The notes: generated by a model from the letters alone, not told the origin. A DNA stretch of 64,000 nt from Chachezhania sediminis (GCF_009765275.1 NZ_VOPH01000003.1:742299-806298); one strand, 5' to 3'; shown: positions 1 through 8,788, counted from the first letter of the stretch. A program made the numbers and translations.

Positions 1-459
1 GCCGAATTCGTACATGTGCCGCGCCGCGACCATGCCGTACATTTCGACCACCGAGGGGGCGAAAAGCCCCTCGAAGGGCGTGTCGGGCGTCGGGCTGGGC
101 GGCATCTTGGCCGATTTCATGCCCGCCGCGCGCGGCCGCCCCGCCAGGGTGATCAGTGCGACATTGCATTTTCCTGCGGCAATGGCCTGTGCGGCATGGG
201 CCACGTGGATCAGATAGGACGAGCCGCCCGTTTCGGTGCTGTCGACGTGATGCACGTTGAGGTTCATGTATTCGAGCATCGACATCGCGCCGAGGCCCGG
301 CGCATCGCCGGCGCAGAAATAGCCGTCGACATCGTCGAAACTCAGCCCTGCATCGGCCAGCGCCCCGGCCGCGCTCTGCATATGCAGCTGCGCCACCGAG
401 ATGCCGTCAGCCTTGCGGGTCGGATGCTCGTAGGCCCCCATGATATAGGCCGCGCTCAT
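1..459 (-). CDS. Thiolase-fold protein (Ltp2/SCP-x-like), partial
   Basis: The N-terminal 153 residues of a thiolase-superfamily protein; the rest lies beyond the left window edge. The start is ATG at 459 and overlaps the upstream dehydrogenase stop by 4 bp (ATGA). Residues about 82-90 read ETGGSSYLI, where catalytic thiolases carry the nucleophilic Cys in a CASG/CATGS context; no Cys is present there. Cys-less members of this fold, such as Ltp2, act as retro-aldolases on beta-hydroxyacyl-CoA together with a DUF35 partner. The position at the end of an acyl-CoA dehydrogenase operon fits that role. Calling it an aldolase rather than a thiolase is inference, because the C-terminal active-site residues cannot be seen. 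Confidence 0.8.
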   Translation of the reverse strand, partial: MSAAYIMGAYEHPTRKADGISVAQLHMQSAAGALADAGLSFDDVDGYFCAGDAPGLGAMSMLEYMNLNVHHVDSTETGGSSYLIHVAHAAQAIAAGKCNVALITLAGRPRAAGMKSAKMPPSPTPDTPFEGLFAPSVVEMYGMVAARHMYEFG

Positions 460-1565
460 TGTGCCACCTCGCGTTGCAGTTCGATCTCTTCGGCCAGCGT
501 GGCGGCGCGGTCGCGCAGGGCGCCCGCCTCTTGTCCCATCATCGCCTGAAGGAAGATCAGCCGCCGGAAATAATGGCCGATGGCCATTTCGTCGGTCATG
601 CCCATGCCTCCGTGAAGTTGAATGGCGGCATGCCCGACGCTTTGCGCTGCGCGGCAGATGCGCGCTCGCACGCGGTCGTGCAGCTGTTTCGGGTCGCCGT
701 CGTCGCTTGCTGCAAAGGCGGCAAGCTCGGTCATGCTGCGGGCCGCTTCGAGTTCGACCAGCAGGTCGGCCACCATGTGGCGCAGGGCTTGAAAGGCGGC
801 GAGCGGCCTGCCGAACTGGCTGCGCTCGTCGATATAGGCGGTGGTCAGGCCGATGGCCTTTTCGATGGTGCCGGTGGCATCGGCGGCGAGTGCACTGACG
901 GCCAGCGCGTTGCCACGCCGGATCGCCGCGCGGGCCGCGTCGCCGGTGGCAAGACGCGCCTCGGCGGGCAGATGGCAGTCGAAGGCGAGCCGCGCAAGCG
1001 GGCGGCCGTCGATGGCACCATAGGGCGTGACGGTCAGGCCGGGTGTCATGTGGGGCAGGCGGTAGAGCGCGTCGCCACCTGCCGTCACCACTAGGAACTC
1101 GGTCGTATCCGGGCCCGCTTCACACAGATCGACCGTACCCGACAGGTGGTGCCCGTCCGCTGCGGGCGTGGCCGTGATGCCCGAAGAGACGCCGTCGCAG
1201 GGTAGACCGAAGCCCGCCGGTGCGGCGATGGCCGAACCGTCGACCAGCGCGCTCACGTCCTGACCAAGCGAGGAAAGCGTCCCGACGCAGACCACCGAGC
1301 TTGACACAAAGGGTTCGGGCAGCCGGGCGCGACCGATGGCCTGACACAGAAGCGACAGCGCGGCGGGGTCAAGCCCGAGACCCCCGTGATCGGGATCTAC
1401 CAAAAGCCCGTGCCAGCCCATCTCGGCCATCTCGCCCCAGCGGGAGGCGGAAAAGCCCTTGGACGCGCGAACATCGGCGTCCGAGATGCCAGCGGTCCAT
1501 TTCTCGGCCGCCTCGCAGATCATCCTGGTTTCGTCCGAGGGGGTGAGATGTTCGAGGAATGTCAT
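456..1565 (-). CDS. Acyl-CoA dehydrogenase, second subunit-like
   Basis: A 369-residue acyl-CoA dehydrogenase family protein. The C-terminal helix region carries HGGMGMTDEM, typical of the family, but the YEGT glutamate used as catalytic base in medium- and short-chain enzymes is not seen. It overlaps the upstream dehydrogenase gene by 4 bp, so the two are very likely translated together. Paired, dissimilar dehydrogenases of this kind form heterotetramers in actinobacterial steroid side-chain degradation (FadE28-FadE29 type). By analogy this would be the partner subunit that lacks part of the active site (inference). The substrate is unknown. Confidence 0.85.
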   Translation of the reverse strand: MTFLEHLTPSDETRMICEAAEKWTAGISDADVRASKGFSASRWGEMAEMGWHGLLVDPDHGGLGLDPAALSLLCQAIGRARLPEPFVSSSVVCVGTLSSLGQDVSALVDGSAIAAPAGFGLPCDGVSSGITATPAADGHHLSGTVDLCEAGPDTTEFLVVTAGGDALYRLPHMTPGLTVTPYGAIDGRPLARLAFDCHLPAEARLATGDAARAAIRRGNALAVSALAADATGTIEKAIGLTTAYIDERSQFGRPLAAFQALRHMVADLLVELEAARSMTELAAFAASDDGDPKQLHDRVRARICRAAQSVGHAAIQLHGGMGMTDEMAIGHYFRRLIFLQAMMGQEAGALRDRAATLAEEIELQREVAQ

Positions 1566-2809
1566 GGCCGTGTCTCCAGCGCAGCGCGGGCAAGGATGTC
1601 GCGTTGGATCTGGTTGGTGCCGCCGTAGATCGAGACCGAGCGACCGAACAGATATTCGTTGAGCGCCCCGTCCACGAAGTCGGTGGGCAGCCCGCCGAGG
1701 TCGTCGAAAGCCTCGATGAATTCCGCACCGCGTCCGGCCGCGTAATGGCCCAGCGTGGATACGATCAGCTCTGCGAGGGTCTGCTGGATCTGCGCGCTGG
1801 CGAGTTTCAGGACCGAGGGTCCCGTCATGGCCGAGGGGCCGTTCTTTCCCTGCGACAGGATGCGAATCTCGGAGATTTCGAGCGCGGTGAGGTCGGCCTC
1901 GACACGCGCGAGGTCCCGCAGGAAGGCGCTATCCTTGGACAGATCGACACCCGGTATCAGGTCGGTACGGGCAAGACGTTTCAGCCGTTCCACCTGACGG
2001 CGGCAGCGGCCCACATTGGTGATCCCGGTGCGTTCGTTTCCCAGCAGGAACTTGGCGTAGTCCCAGCCCTTTCCACGTTCGCCCACCAACCCGTCCGCGG
2101 GGATTTTCACGTCCTCGAAGAAGACCTCGTTCAGCGAGTGGTTCATGTCGATGGCGACGATCGGTTTCACGACGATACCGGGCGTGTCCATGTCGAGCAC
2201 GAACATCGAGATGCCCCCCTGCCTGCGCGGTGCCTCGTCCGTGCGGGCCAGCAGGAAGATCCGGTCGGCATAATGCGCCTTGGAGGTCCAGATCTTCTGC
2301 CCGTTCAAAAGGTAATGGCCGCCCTTGTCCTCGGCCTTGGTCCGCAGGCTCGCGAGGTCCGAGCCGGAGCCGGGTTCGGAGAAGCCCTGACACCAGAAAT
2401 CCTCGCCCGACAGGATGCCAGGCAGATACTTGTCCTTCTGCGCCTGCGTCCCGAAGGTGTAAAGCACGGGGCCGATCATCGACACGCCGAAGGGCGGGAT
2501 ACCGGGCGCGGCATTGCGGGCAAGCTCGGATGAAAAGACCATACGCTGCAGTTGGGTCCAGCCGGTGCCGCCGTATTCGACGGGCCAGGCCGGCGCGGTC
2601 CAGCCGCGGGCTGCGAGTTTGGCCAGGAAATCGGCAATCTCGGATTTGGTCGGCGCATAGCCCCGGTCGATCCGGTTGCGCGTTTCTTCCGGGACCGCAT
2701 CGCGCAGGTAGGCCCGTACATCCCTGCGGAATGCGCGCAGGTCATCGTCCAGCAAAAGGTCGATATGGTCGCGCTCTTCATACGGGGTTTGGCTGTTGGT
2801 GTCTTGCAC
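1562..2809 (-). CDS. Acyl-CoA dehydrogenase, first subunit-like
   Basis: A 415-residue FAD-dependent acyl-CoA dehydrogenase introducing a 2,3-double bond into an acyl-CoA. Family motifs visible are FSEPGSGSD (about residue 137, acyl/FAD binding), NGQKIWTS, and YGGTNQIQRD at 395-404. The Gly at 396 replaces the Glu of the YEGT type, as in branched-chain or long-chain enzymes whose base lies elsewhere. The start is GTG at 2809, preceded by GGAAG. It begins the operon with the overlapping second dehydrogenase and the thiolase-fold gene. A GntR-type operator lies 89 bp upstream. Confidence 0.88.
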   Translation of the reverse strand: MQDTNSQTPYEERDHIDLLLDDDLRAFRRDVRAYLRDAVPEETRNRIDRGYAPTKSEIADFLAKLAARGWTAPAWPVEYGGTGWTQLQRMVFSSELARNAAPGIPPFGVSMIGPVLYTFGTQAQKDKYLPGILSGEDFWCQGFSEPGSGSDLASLRTKAEDKGGHYLLNGQKIWTSKAHYADRIFLLARTDEAPRRQGGISMFVLDMDTPGIVVKPIVAIDMNHSLNEVFFEDVKIPADGLVGERGKGWDYAKFLLGNERTGITNVGRCRRQVERLKRLARTDLIPGVDLSKDSAFLRDLARVEADLTALEISEIRILSQGKNGPSAMTGPSVLKLASAQIQQTLAELIVSTLGHYAAGRGAEFIEAFDDLGGLPTDFVDGALNEYLFGRSVSIYGGTNQIQRDILARAALETRP

Positions 2810-2897
2810 GTCAGGACTTCCGGGTATCGGTCGTCTGAATGTGGGTCATTTCGGATCCTCCAAACGCACGAAGGCAATCACTGCGCGCAAAGATTAT

Positions 2898-2912
2898 ATT
2901 GGTCTTACCATT
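2898..2912. promoter_or_regulatory. GntR-type operator 1 (dehydrogenase operon)
   Basis: The sequence ATTGGTCTTACCATT has a perfect TGGT-CTT-ACCA core and matches the shared consensus ATTGGTnnnACCAAT. It lies in the AT-rich gap upstream of the GTG at 2809. On the minus strand a TTGACA hexamer (2936-2931) precedes it by 18 bp, so a bound regulator would cover the -10 region. Assignment to the GntR protein at 14197-14928 is inferred from the repeated motif and the known FadR/FCD half-site TGGTnnnACCA. Confidence 0.7.
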
Positions 2913-2962
2913 AAAATTATCCGGCATTCCTGTCAATCGGAAGTACGCCCGTTCCGGAAAAG

Positions 2963-3733
2963 TCAGCGATTGCGAAAGTTTGGCGGGCGCTTCTCTTTGA
3001 AGGCGGCGATTCCTTCGGCCTTGTCTTGAGTGGACAAAAGCAGTTGTAGCGCCTTGCGTTCGATCATCAGCCCGGCGTCGAGCGACAGGTCGGCCCCGGT
3101 GAGGACGGACTGTTTGATCTGCGCGAGCGCGATGGGCGCGCGGCGCGAGATGCGCTGTGCAAGCCTCAGTGCGGTGTCCATCACCTCGGCGTCGGCGACG
3201 AGGTCGGAGACCAGCCCGAGATCGCGCGCCGTCTCGGCCGTCATGGTGTCGCCGGTCAGCAGATAGCGCATCGCGGCGTGCTTGCCGATTGCGCGGGGCA
3301 GGCGTTGGGTGCCGCCCGCACCTGGCATGAGCCCGACTTTCGGTTCCGGCAGGGCGAAGGTCGCCGAGTCCCCGGCGACGATGAGGTCGCAGTGCAGGAC
3401 CATTTCGAAGCCCCCCCCAAAGGCGCGCCCGTTCACGGCGGCGATCAGGGGTTTCGGGAAATTCGCGATTGCGTTCCAATACTGTTCCGGCGCGGCTTCC
3501 ATCATCTCGACAGGTCCCATCCGGTCGATCTGGTGCAGATCGGCGCCGGCCGCGAAGACTTTCGGCCCTCCGGTCAGGATCACCACGCGGATGTCACCGT
3601 CAGCGGCAAAGACGGCGAGCGCATCGACCAGCTCTTGGCGCAGGTCGTAGGAAAGTGCGTTCAGAACCTCTGGCCGGTTGAGCGTGATGAGACCGACGGC
3701 CGGGTCCGGGCGGTCCGTGAGAACGAGCGTCAT
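2963..3733 (-). CDS. Enoyl-CoA hydratase/isomerase (crotonase)
   Basis: A 256-residue crotonase-family enzyme. The oxyanion-hole segments FAAGADLHQI and GRAFGGGFE and the LPEPKVGL/PGAGGTQRL stretch are all present. Of the two catalytic glutamates of rat enoyl-CoA hydratase, the first position (AGE in rat) is Asp here (AGDSATF) and the second is kept (LPEP). The enzyme may therefore hydrate poorly or act as an isomerase. The start overlaps the MaoC stop by 4 bp, and it is the last gene of a three-gene operon starting at 5482. It complements the MaoC hydratase, which gives the opposite stereochemistry. Confidence 0.88.
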   Translation of the reverse strand: MTLVLTDRPDPAVGLITLNRPEVLNALSYDLRQELVDALAVFAADGDIRVVILTGGPKVFAAGADLHQIDRMGPVEMMEAAPEQYWNAIANFPKPLIAAVNGRAFGGGFEMVLHCDLIVAGDSATFALPEPKVGLMPGAGGTQRLPRAIGKHAAMRYLLTGDTMTAETARDLGLVSDLVADAEVMDTALRLAQRISRRAPIALAQIKQSVLTGADLSLDAGLMIERKALQLLLSTQDKAEGIAAFKEKRPPNFRNR

Positions 3734-4599
3734 GGAAGGGGGCCTTTCGCAAAGGTGAATGTTCCGTTCGTGGTGATGTGCACGTCACGCTCGACCGCCC
3801 GGCAGCGAAACAGCGCGCGCGGGCCGTCGCGCCAGATCTCGGTTCGGATCGTGTCGCCGGGAAAGGCGGGCGCGGAGAACCTGAGCGCCAGCGCCCCCAT
3901 GCGCGACGGGTCGTTGTCGCAGAGCGTGCGCAGAAGCGCGTGCCCGGCGATCCCGTAGGTGCAAAGCCCGTGCAGGATCGGCCGGTCAAAGCCGACGGCG
4001 GCGGCGACGGCCGGATCGGCGTGGACCGGGTTCATGTCGCCGGTCAGGCGGTAGAGCAGCGCCTGATGCGGCCCGGTGGGCATGTCGCGCGTGATGTCCG
4101 GGGCGCGGTCGGGCAGGGACCAGGCCGGGACGGGGGGCTGGCGGCGCCCGCCAAAGCCGCCCTCGCCGCGCAGGTAGGCGGTCCGGTTCACGGTCCAGAC
4201 GGGGCGGTCCTCTGTGTCGGTCACACGACATTCTATCTCGACCAGCGCCCCCTTGCCCGGTCCCTTGTCCCAGAGGTTCGCGACCCGGCTGTGCCCGGTC
4301 AGGGGGGTGTCCAATGGAAGCCTGCGGTGAAACTGAATCGCCTGTTCCCCGTGCAGGACGCTGTCCGCGTCGATCCCGAGATCCGGGTCAGCGACCCAAT
4401 GGCCGGGGGTGCAGAGCGTGGCGGCCATCGTGGGCAGGATCTTCTGCTCCGCCTCGTAGACATAAGGCAGGTCACCCGCGTCCGCCGGGTCGCGCCCGAG
4501 GCCGAGGGCCACGGCGTAGAGAAGCGCATCCTTCGCGGTGACGCTGCGGGTGACTGGGGGGAAGACGAGGGTTTCGAGCCTGCCGCGGTTGAACCCCAT
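3730..4599 (-). CDS. MaoC-type enoyl-CoA hydratase 2 (double hot dog)
   Basis: A 289-residue protein with two hot-dog halves. The hydratase-2 motif YRLTGDMNPVH is present, with Asp188, Asn190 and His193 in the places of the catalytic Asp/His pair, followed by GFDRPILHGLCTYG. This family, including the hydratase part of peroxisomal MFE-2, gives (R)-3-hydroxyacyl-CoA and accepts bulky or 2-methyl-branched enoyl-CoAs. One base separates it from the upstream dehydrogenase-like gene and it overlaps the crotonase gene by 4 bp. Together with the racemase and Cys-less thiolase it points to side-chain beta-oxidation (inference). Confidence 0.87.
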   Translation of the reverse strand: MGFNRGRLETLVFPPVTRSVTAKDALLYAVALGLGRDPADAGDLPYVYEAEQKILPTMAATLCTPGHWVADPDLGIDADSVLHGEQAIQFHRRLPLDTPLTGHSRVANLWDKGPGKGALVEIECRVTDTEDRPVWTVNRTAYLRGEGGFGGRRQPPVPAWSLPDRAPDITRDMPTGPHQALLYRLTGDMNPVHADPAVAAAVGFDRPILHGLCTYGIAGHALLRTLCDNDPSRMGALALRFSAPAFPGDTIRTEIWRDGPRALFRCRAVERDVHITTNGTFTFAKGPLP

Positions 4600-4600
4600 G

Positions 4601-5482
4601 TCACCGCGCCCGCATCTCGGTCAGAAGCGCGCGCATCTCCTCGACGAGGGGCAGTCGAAGGTCTGCATCCTTCGCGAGCGCGGCGATGATGCCGAGATCC
4701 TTGACGAGGTTCGCGGGGCTGGGGCCGTCGTAGGGGGGCAGCTGCGTGCCACAAAGGTGGCCCATAATCGCCTCGGTATGGAGTGCGGGGCCAATGAGCG
4801 GGGCGCCACCGTCGACCACGCGGGTCCATTCCCGCAGCACCGGCGTGTCCGCGAAGCCGCCCGTCAGGGCCTGGGCCAGTTGCCGGGGCGCGATGCCGAA
4901 CCGGGACCCGAGGGCCAATCCCTCGGCCAGAGCGGCGAACGAGAGGAATCCGATCACCTGATTGCAGGCCTTGGCGATCTGGCCGCTGCCCGTGGGGCCA
5001 AGATGCGTGACGCTGGCCCCAAGCGCCGTCAGCACCGGCCAGGCATGCGCGACCGTACTGTCCTCTCCGCCGACGAAGACGGCAAGCTGGCCCGCCGCCG
5101 CCCCCGCCAGACCGCCCGAGACCGGCGCATCCACCCATGCAGCCCCACAGTTTGACCGGACGCGCTCAGCGATCCGGCGCGTAGCGTCCGGGGATACGGT
5201 CGAATGGTCGACAATCACGGCGGGCGTGATGTCTGCCCCGACGATCCCGTCCGGCCCGAACAGCACTGCGTCAAGCGCGGCGGCGTCGGTCACGCAAAGA
5301 CACAGAATATCGACCCGGCGCGCCAGATCGGCCGGGGACGCCGCCACCGGAACCCCGGCGTCCCGGAACGCGTGCGCCTTGGCCGCGGATCGGTTCCAGA
5401 CGACAAGGTTCAGTCCAACCTCATGCAGACGCCACGCCATCAGCGCGCCGATGTTCCCAAGTCCCGCGAAGCCGACGCGCAT
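4601..5482 (-). CDS. 3-hydroxyisobutyrate dehydrogenase-like oxidoreductase
   Basis: A 293-residue beta-hydroxyacid dehydrogenase. It has the N-terminal NAD(P) fold GFAGLGNIG, the APVSGG substrate motif (119-124) and the family catalytic Lys171 in GSGQIAKACNQ. I use the ATG at 5482 instead of an earlier in-frame start at 5542, because the longer form would run through the operator at 5529-5543 and lacks similarity in its extra 20 residues. It is the first gene of the operon with the MaoC hydratase and crotonase. The substrate could be a 3-hydroxyacid or tartronate semialdehyde type compound; the sequence does not decide. Confidence 0.85.
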   Translation of the reverse strand: MRVGFAGLGNIGALMAWRLHEVGLNLVVWNRSAAKAHAFRDAGVPVAASPADLARRVDILCLCVTDAAALDAVLFGPDGIVGADITPAVIVDHSTVSPDATRRIAERVRSNCGAAWVDAPVSGGLAGAAAGQLAVFVGGEDSTVAHAWPVLTALGASVTHLGPTGSGQIAKACNQVIGFLSFAALAEGLALGSRFGIAPRQLAQALTGGFADTPVLREWTRVVDGGAPLIGPALHTEAIMGHLCGTQLPPYDGPSPANLVKDLGIIAALAKDADLRLPLVEEMRALLTEMRAR

Positions 5483-5528
5483 TTGGATGCCCTTGTCCAG
5501 ATCCCGGAAAGAGCCTATGCGAGACTCA

Positions 5529-5543
5529 ATTGGTCGGACCAAT
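5529..5543. promoter_or_regulatory. GntR-type operator 2 (divergent promoter)
   Basis: ATTGGTCGGACCAAT is a perfect 6-3-6 palindrome. It sits 47 bp upstream of the beta-hydroxyacid dehydrogenase start and 175 bp upstream of dctQ, in the gap between the divergent catabolic and TRAP operons. It is one of the two perfect copies of the shared operator. Confidence 0.75.
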
Positions 5544-5717
5544 ACTATTCACGTTGCGCGCCATATCGTGCACCAAGAATATATCAATTGTATCGCACGC
5601 TTGTGGTTCCGTCTTGGACGCGGTCCCGGCGCCGGGTGCAGGATATCTTGGACATGTCTGGTCCGGTGCGATCCATTTCGGCCGCAGGTGCCGTGACGAA
5701 CGAAAAAGGGGGATTTC

Positions 5718-6266
5718 GTGATAAATCTGATCGACGGGCTCGCGTCCGCGCTTGCGCGGGTCACTTTATGGCTCGCGGCGGTGCTGCTGCTGTTGATGGC
5801 TTTTCACGTCACGGCCGATGTGATCAGCCGGTCGTTCTTCAACGCCCCGATCGCGGCGACGCTGGAATTCGGAACGTATTACTACATGGTGGCCGCGTCG
5901 TTCCTTGCCCTTGGCTATGCGCAGATGCGCGATCACAACGTGTCGGTCGATATCCTGATCCACGGGGCGGGCCCCAGAACCCGTATGGCCGTGGAATGCG
6001 TGGCCCTGATCTTCACGTTGATCTACGGGGTCGCGTTCACCTGGGCCTCGATCCTTTCCGCGCTCGAGAAGACGCGGGTCGGCGCCTATACCCTGACCCA
6101 GTATTTCAACCTCGCCACCTGGCCGTCGCACTGGATTCTTGTGCTGGCGGGCGTGGTGTTCTGCCTGGTCCTGCTGGCGCAGATCCTGCGGATCGCCTCG
6201 GCCCTCGGGCGCGGCGAAGACCGGCGTGTCGCAGAGCTGATCGGCCAGAAAACGGAGAGCATCTGA
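5718..6266 (+). CDS. dctQ: TRAP transporter small subunit (DctQ)
   Basis: A 182-residue inner-membrane protein with four hydrophobic segments (about 10-35, 50-75, 95-120 and 140-160), the DctQ topology. It binds the large subunit DctM in tripartite sodium-driven uptake of organic acids. The start is GTG at 5718 after AAGGGGG. One base separates its stop from dctM. The binding-protein gene lies apart, at 11287-12387 on the other strand, and shares the same operator type. Confidence 0.88.
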   Translation: MINLIDGLASALARVTLWLAAVLLLLMAFHVTADVISRSFFNAPIAATLEFGTYYYMVAASFLALGYAQMRDHNVSVDILIHGAGPRTRMAVECVALIFTLIYGVAFTWASILSALEKTRVGAYTLTQYFNLATWPSHWILVLAGVVFCLVLLAQILRIASALGRGEDRRVAELIGQKTESI

Positions 6267-6267
6267 C

Positions 6268-7578
6268 ATGGAACCGATCACCATAGGCATCATCGGGATG
6301 ATCGGCCTGATCGTCTTGCTCGGGATCCGCGTGCCGGTCGGTATTGCGCTTTCGCTCGTTTCCCTGCTGGGGCTCTGGATGATCCGGGGTTTCAACGGCG
6401 CGCTGGGCGCGCTCAAGGGCATTCCTTACGATTTCACGGCGCATTGGACGCTGTCCGCGATCCCGATGTTCCTGTTGATGGGGACGATCGTCGCCAATTC
6501 GGGCATGACGACAAGCCTTTACGCGGCGATGCGGGTTTGGCTTGGCTGGATGCCCGGCGGGCTTGCGGTCGCGACGAACTTTGCGGGCGCAGGTTTCGCC
6601 GCGGCCAGCGGGTCAAGCATGGCGACGACCGCCACGCTGGGCCGTATCGCGGTGCCGGAAATGCTGAAGAGCGGATATGATCCCGGGCTCGCGACCGGCG
6701 TCGCCAGCGCCGTCGGCACCCTTGGCGCGGTGATCCCGCCCAGCATCATCGTCGTGCTCTATGCCATCTTTGCGCAGGCGCCGGTGGGGCAGGTGCTGAT
6801 CGCGGGGATCATTCCGGGTCTTCTGACGGCCTTTGCCTATGCCACGCTGATTGTCGTGCGGGTAAAGCTGAATCCGGCCCTGGCCCCGCGCCATGACACG
6901 CAGAAGGTGGGCTTTTCCGGTCACCTGCGGCTGCTGGCGCCGATCTGGCCCTTGCCGGTGCTGGTGCTTGGGGTGATCGGTGGGATCTATAGCGGGTTCA
7001 TGACCGCGACGGAATCCGGGGCGGCCGGCGTCGTGCTGGCGATCATCGTAACGATAATCCAGCGTTCCTTTTCGCCGGCGATGCTTTGGGACAGCCTGAA
7101 AGAGGCCGCAACGACCACCGCGAGCCTGATCCTGATCGCCGTGGGCGCCGCGCTGTTCACCCGGTTTCTTGCCTTTTCGGGCATTCCGAACCTGCTGTCC
7201 GACCTGATTACGGCCGGAAACGCGAGCCCGATCTCGATCGTGCTGTCGATCGCGGTGGTCTATATCCTGTTGGGCTGTTTCCTCGACCCGCTGGGCGTGC
7301 TGCTGCTGACGCTGCCGGTGCTGTTGCCGGTCTTTGACAAGGCCGGCATGGATCTGGTCTGGATCGGCATCATCCTGGTGAAGTTCATCGAGATCGGGAT
7401 GCTGACGCCTCCCGTGGGGTTGAACGTTTTCGTGATGAAGGGAGTCATAGGAGACGAGGTGCGGCTTGTGCAGATCTTCAAGGGCGTGTCGTGGTTCCTG
7501 CTGGTCGAGGTCGTGGTCATGGCGATCCTGATTGCCTTCCCTCAAGTCACGCTGTTCCTGCCGAACCTGATGCGCTGA
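6268..7578 (+). CDS. dctM: TRAP transporter large permease subunit (DctM)
   Basis: A 436-residue polytopic protein with about 12 membrane segments. It carries DctM-family stretches such as GSSMATTATLGRIAVPEM, AVIPPSIIVVLYA and MLTPPVGLNVFVMKG. It forms the sodium-coupled channel for the substrate delivered by the periplasmic binding protein. It follows dctQ directly and ends at a hairpin terminator. The substrate is probably the organic acid degraded by the surrounding CoA pathway (inference from context). Confidence 0.92.
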   Translation: MEPITIGIIGMIGLIVLLGIRVPVGIALSLVSLLGLWMIRGFNGALGALKGIPYDFTAHWTLSAIPMFLLMGTIVANSGMTTSLYAAMRVWLGWMPGGLAVATNFAGAGFAAASGSSMATTATLGRIAVPEMLKSGYDPGLATGVASAVGTLGAVIPPSIIVVLYAIFAQAPVGQVLIAGIIPGLLTAFAYATLIVVRVKLNPALAPRHDTQKVGFSGHLRLLAPIWPLPVLVLGVIGGIYSGFMTATESGAAGVVLAIIVTIIQRSFSPAMLWDSLKEAATTTASLILIAVGAALFTRFLAFSGIPNLLSDLITAGNASPISIVLSIAVVYILLGCFLDPLGVLLLTLPVLLPVFDKAGMDLVWIGIILVKFIEIGMLTPPVGLNVFVMKGVIGDEVRLVQIFKGVSWFLLVEVVVMAILIAFPQVTLFLPNLMR

Positions 7579-7596
7579 TCCGGAACGCGCAGACAC

Positions 7597-7633
7597 GAAA
7601 AGCCCGCGTCGGGGTCCGGCGCGGGCCTATTTG
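7597..7633. terminator. Bidirectional hairpin terminator
   Basis: GCCCGCG (7602-7608) pairs with CGCGGGC (7620-7626) around an 11-base loop. It is preceded by AAAA and followed by CTATTTG. It lies between the converging dctM and CoA-transferase genes and could serve both strands. Confidence 0.6.
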
Positions 7634-7666
7634 TGTCGGGACCAAATTATGGTCGGCGCAAGCCGG

Positions 7667-8788
7667 TCAGAGGAAATCGGAGAGCTTGTATTCCCCCAGT
7701 TCCGAGACCGACGGCACAGCCGAGACGGTGCTGCCCGACATCTTGAACGGCAGGTTCGTCACCAGGTAGTCGCCCGCCCGGTCGGTGACCGTCTGGAACG
7801 CCTTACGGTGCTTGAGTTGCGGGTCCTCCAGTGCCTCGGCCACCGTACGGTAGCGGCCACAGGGCACCGAGGCGGCCGACAGGATGCGTTCGCAGTCCTC
7901 GGACGAATGTTGGATCGTCCAGCTTTCGATGGTCTCGAGCAGTTCCGGGAAGTTGTTGTAGCGCGCCTCCACCGTTGCAAAGCGCGGGTCCTCGATCCAC
8001 TCGTCGTGCCCGGTCGCGCGCGCGAGCATTTCAAAGTTGCGCTGGGTGTTGGGCATGATGATGACAAAGCCGTCGCTGGTGCGCGAGGGCTTGTAGACCG
8101 GGCGCGAAATCTTGGCCGGGAACTGCGCCTCCTGCACGTCGTAGGGCATGAGGTTGACCACGCTTTCCATCAGCGACACGTCGATATACTGCCCGCGCCC
8201 GGTCTTTTCGCGGCTGTAGAGTGCCGTGTTGACGGCGCTGAAGGCGTAGATGGCGGCGAGGATGTCGGCATAGAACAGCACGCTGTTGGCCGGGCGCGTG
8301 AGTTCGTCCTGATAGCGCAAGAGCGTCAGGTCGTGGCCGGAGGAGGCATGGACGTTTTGCGCATAGGCCGGGCGGTCCGCCCCCGGCCCGGTCTGGCCAT
8401 AGCCCGACACGGCGCAATAGATCAGCCCCGGATTGCTGCCGGACAAGGTTTCGTAGTCCAGCCCAAAGCGGGCCATGACGCCCGGACGGAAGTTCTCGAT
8501 CACGATGTCCGCCGTGTCGATGAGCCGTTTTATGTCGGTGAGCGTGTCCGGGTCCTTGAGGTCCGCCACGACGCTTTTCTTGCCGCAATTGACCTGCCCG
8601 AAGTACGAGCTCAGCCCGTCGCGCATGGGCGCCTGAGAGCGCATGTAGTCGCCATCGGCGCTTTCGATCTTGATGACCTCGGCGCCGAGATCCGCAAGGT
8701 ATCGGCTGCAATAGGGGCCGGCGACGAGGGTCGTGAAGTCGACGACGCGCAGGCCTTCCAGCGGGCGGGTGTGGGTGTCTTGGGTCAA
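7667..8788 (-). CDS. CaiB/BaiF family III CoA-transferase
   Basis: A 373-residue family III CoA-transferase fold. The N-terminal LRVVDFTTLVAGPYC and LADLGAEVIKIE motifs are clear. The start is taken as TTG at 8788, eight bases after GAGAGGAG; upstream in-frame codons look non-coding. The position of the nucleophilic Asp of formyl-CoA transferase (Y-D in family members) reads PAYAQNVHASSG, with Ala instead. The covalent aspartyl-CoA mechanism is therefore doubtful for this branch. It lies downstream of the racemase in one operon, where a role in activating or moving CoA on the imported acid is plausible. Confidence 0.82.
   Translation of the reverse strand: MTQDTHTRPLEGLRVVDFTTLVAGPYCSRYLADLGAEVIKIESADGDYMRSQAPMRDGLSSYFGQVNCGKKSVVADLKDPDTLTDIKRLIDTADIVIENFRPGVMARFGLDYETLSGSNPGLIYCAVSGYGQTGPGADRPAYAQNVHASSGHDLTLLRYQDELTRPANSVLFYADILAAIYAFSAVNTALYSREKTGRGQYIDVSLMESVVNLMPYDVQEAQFPAKISRPVYKPSRTSDGFVIIMPNTQRNFEMLARATGHDEWIEDPRFATVEARYNNFPELLETIESWTIQHSSEDCERILSAASVPCGRYRTVAEALEDPQLKHRKAFQTVTDRAGDYLVTNLPFKMSGSTVSAVPSVSELGEYKLSDFL

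Noticed and set aside
7640-7654. GACCA-AATTA-TGGTC dyad near the dctM/CoA-transferase ends
   Set aside because: The half-sites are in the opposite order to the GntR operator and the position is between gene ends, not in a promoter.
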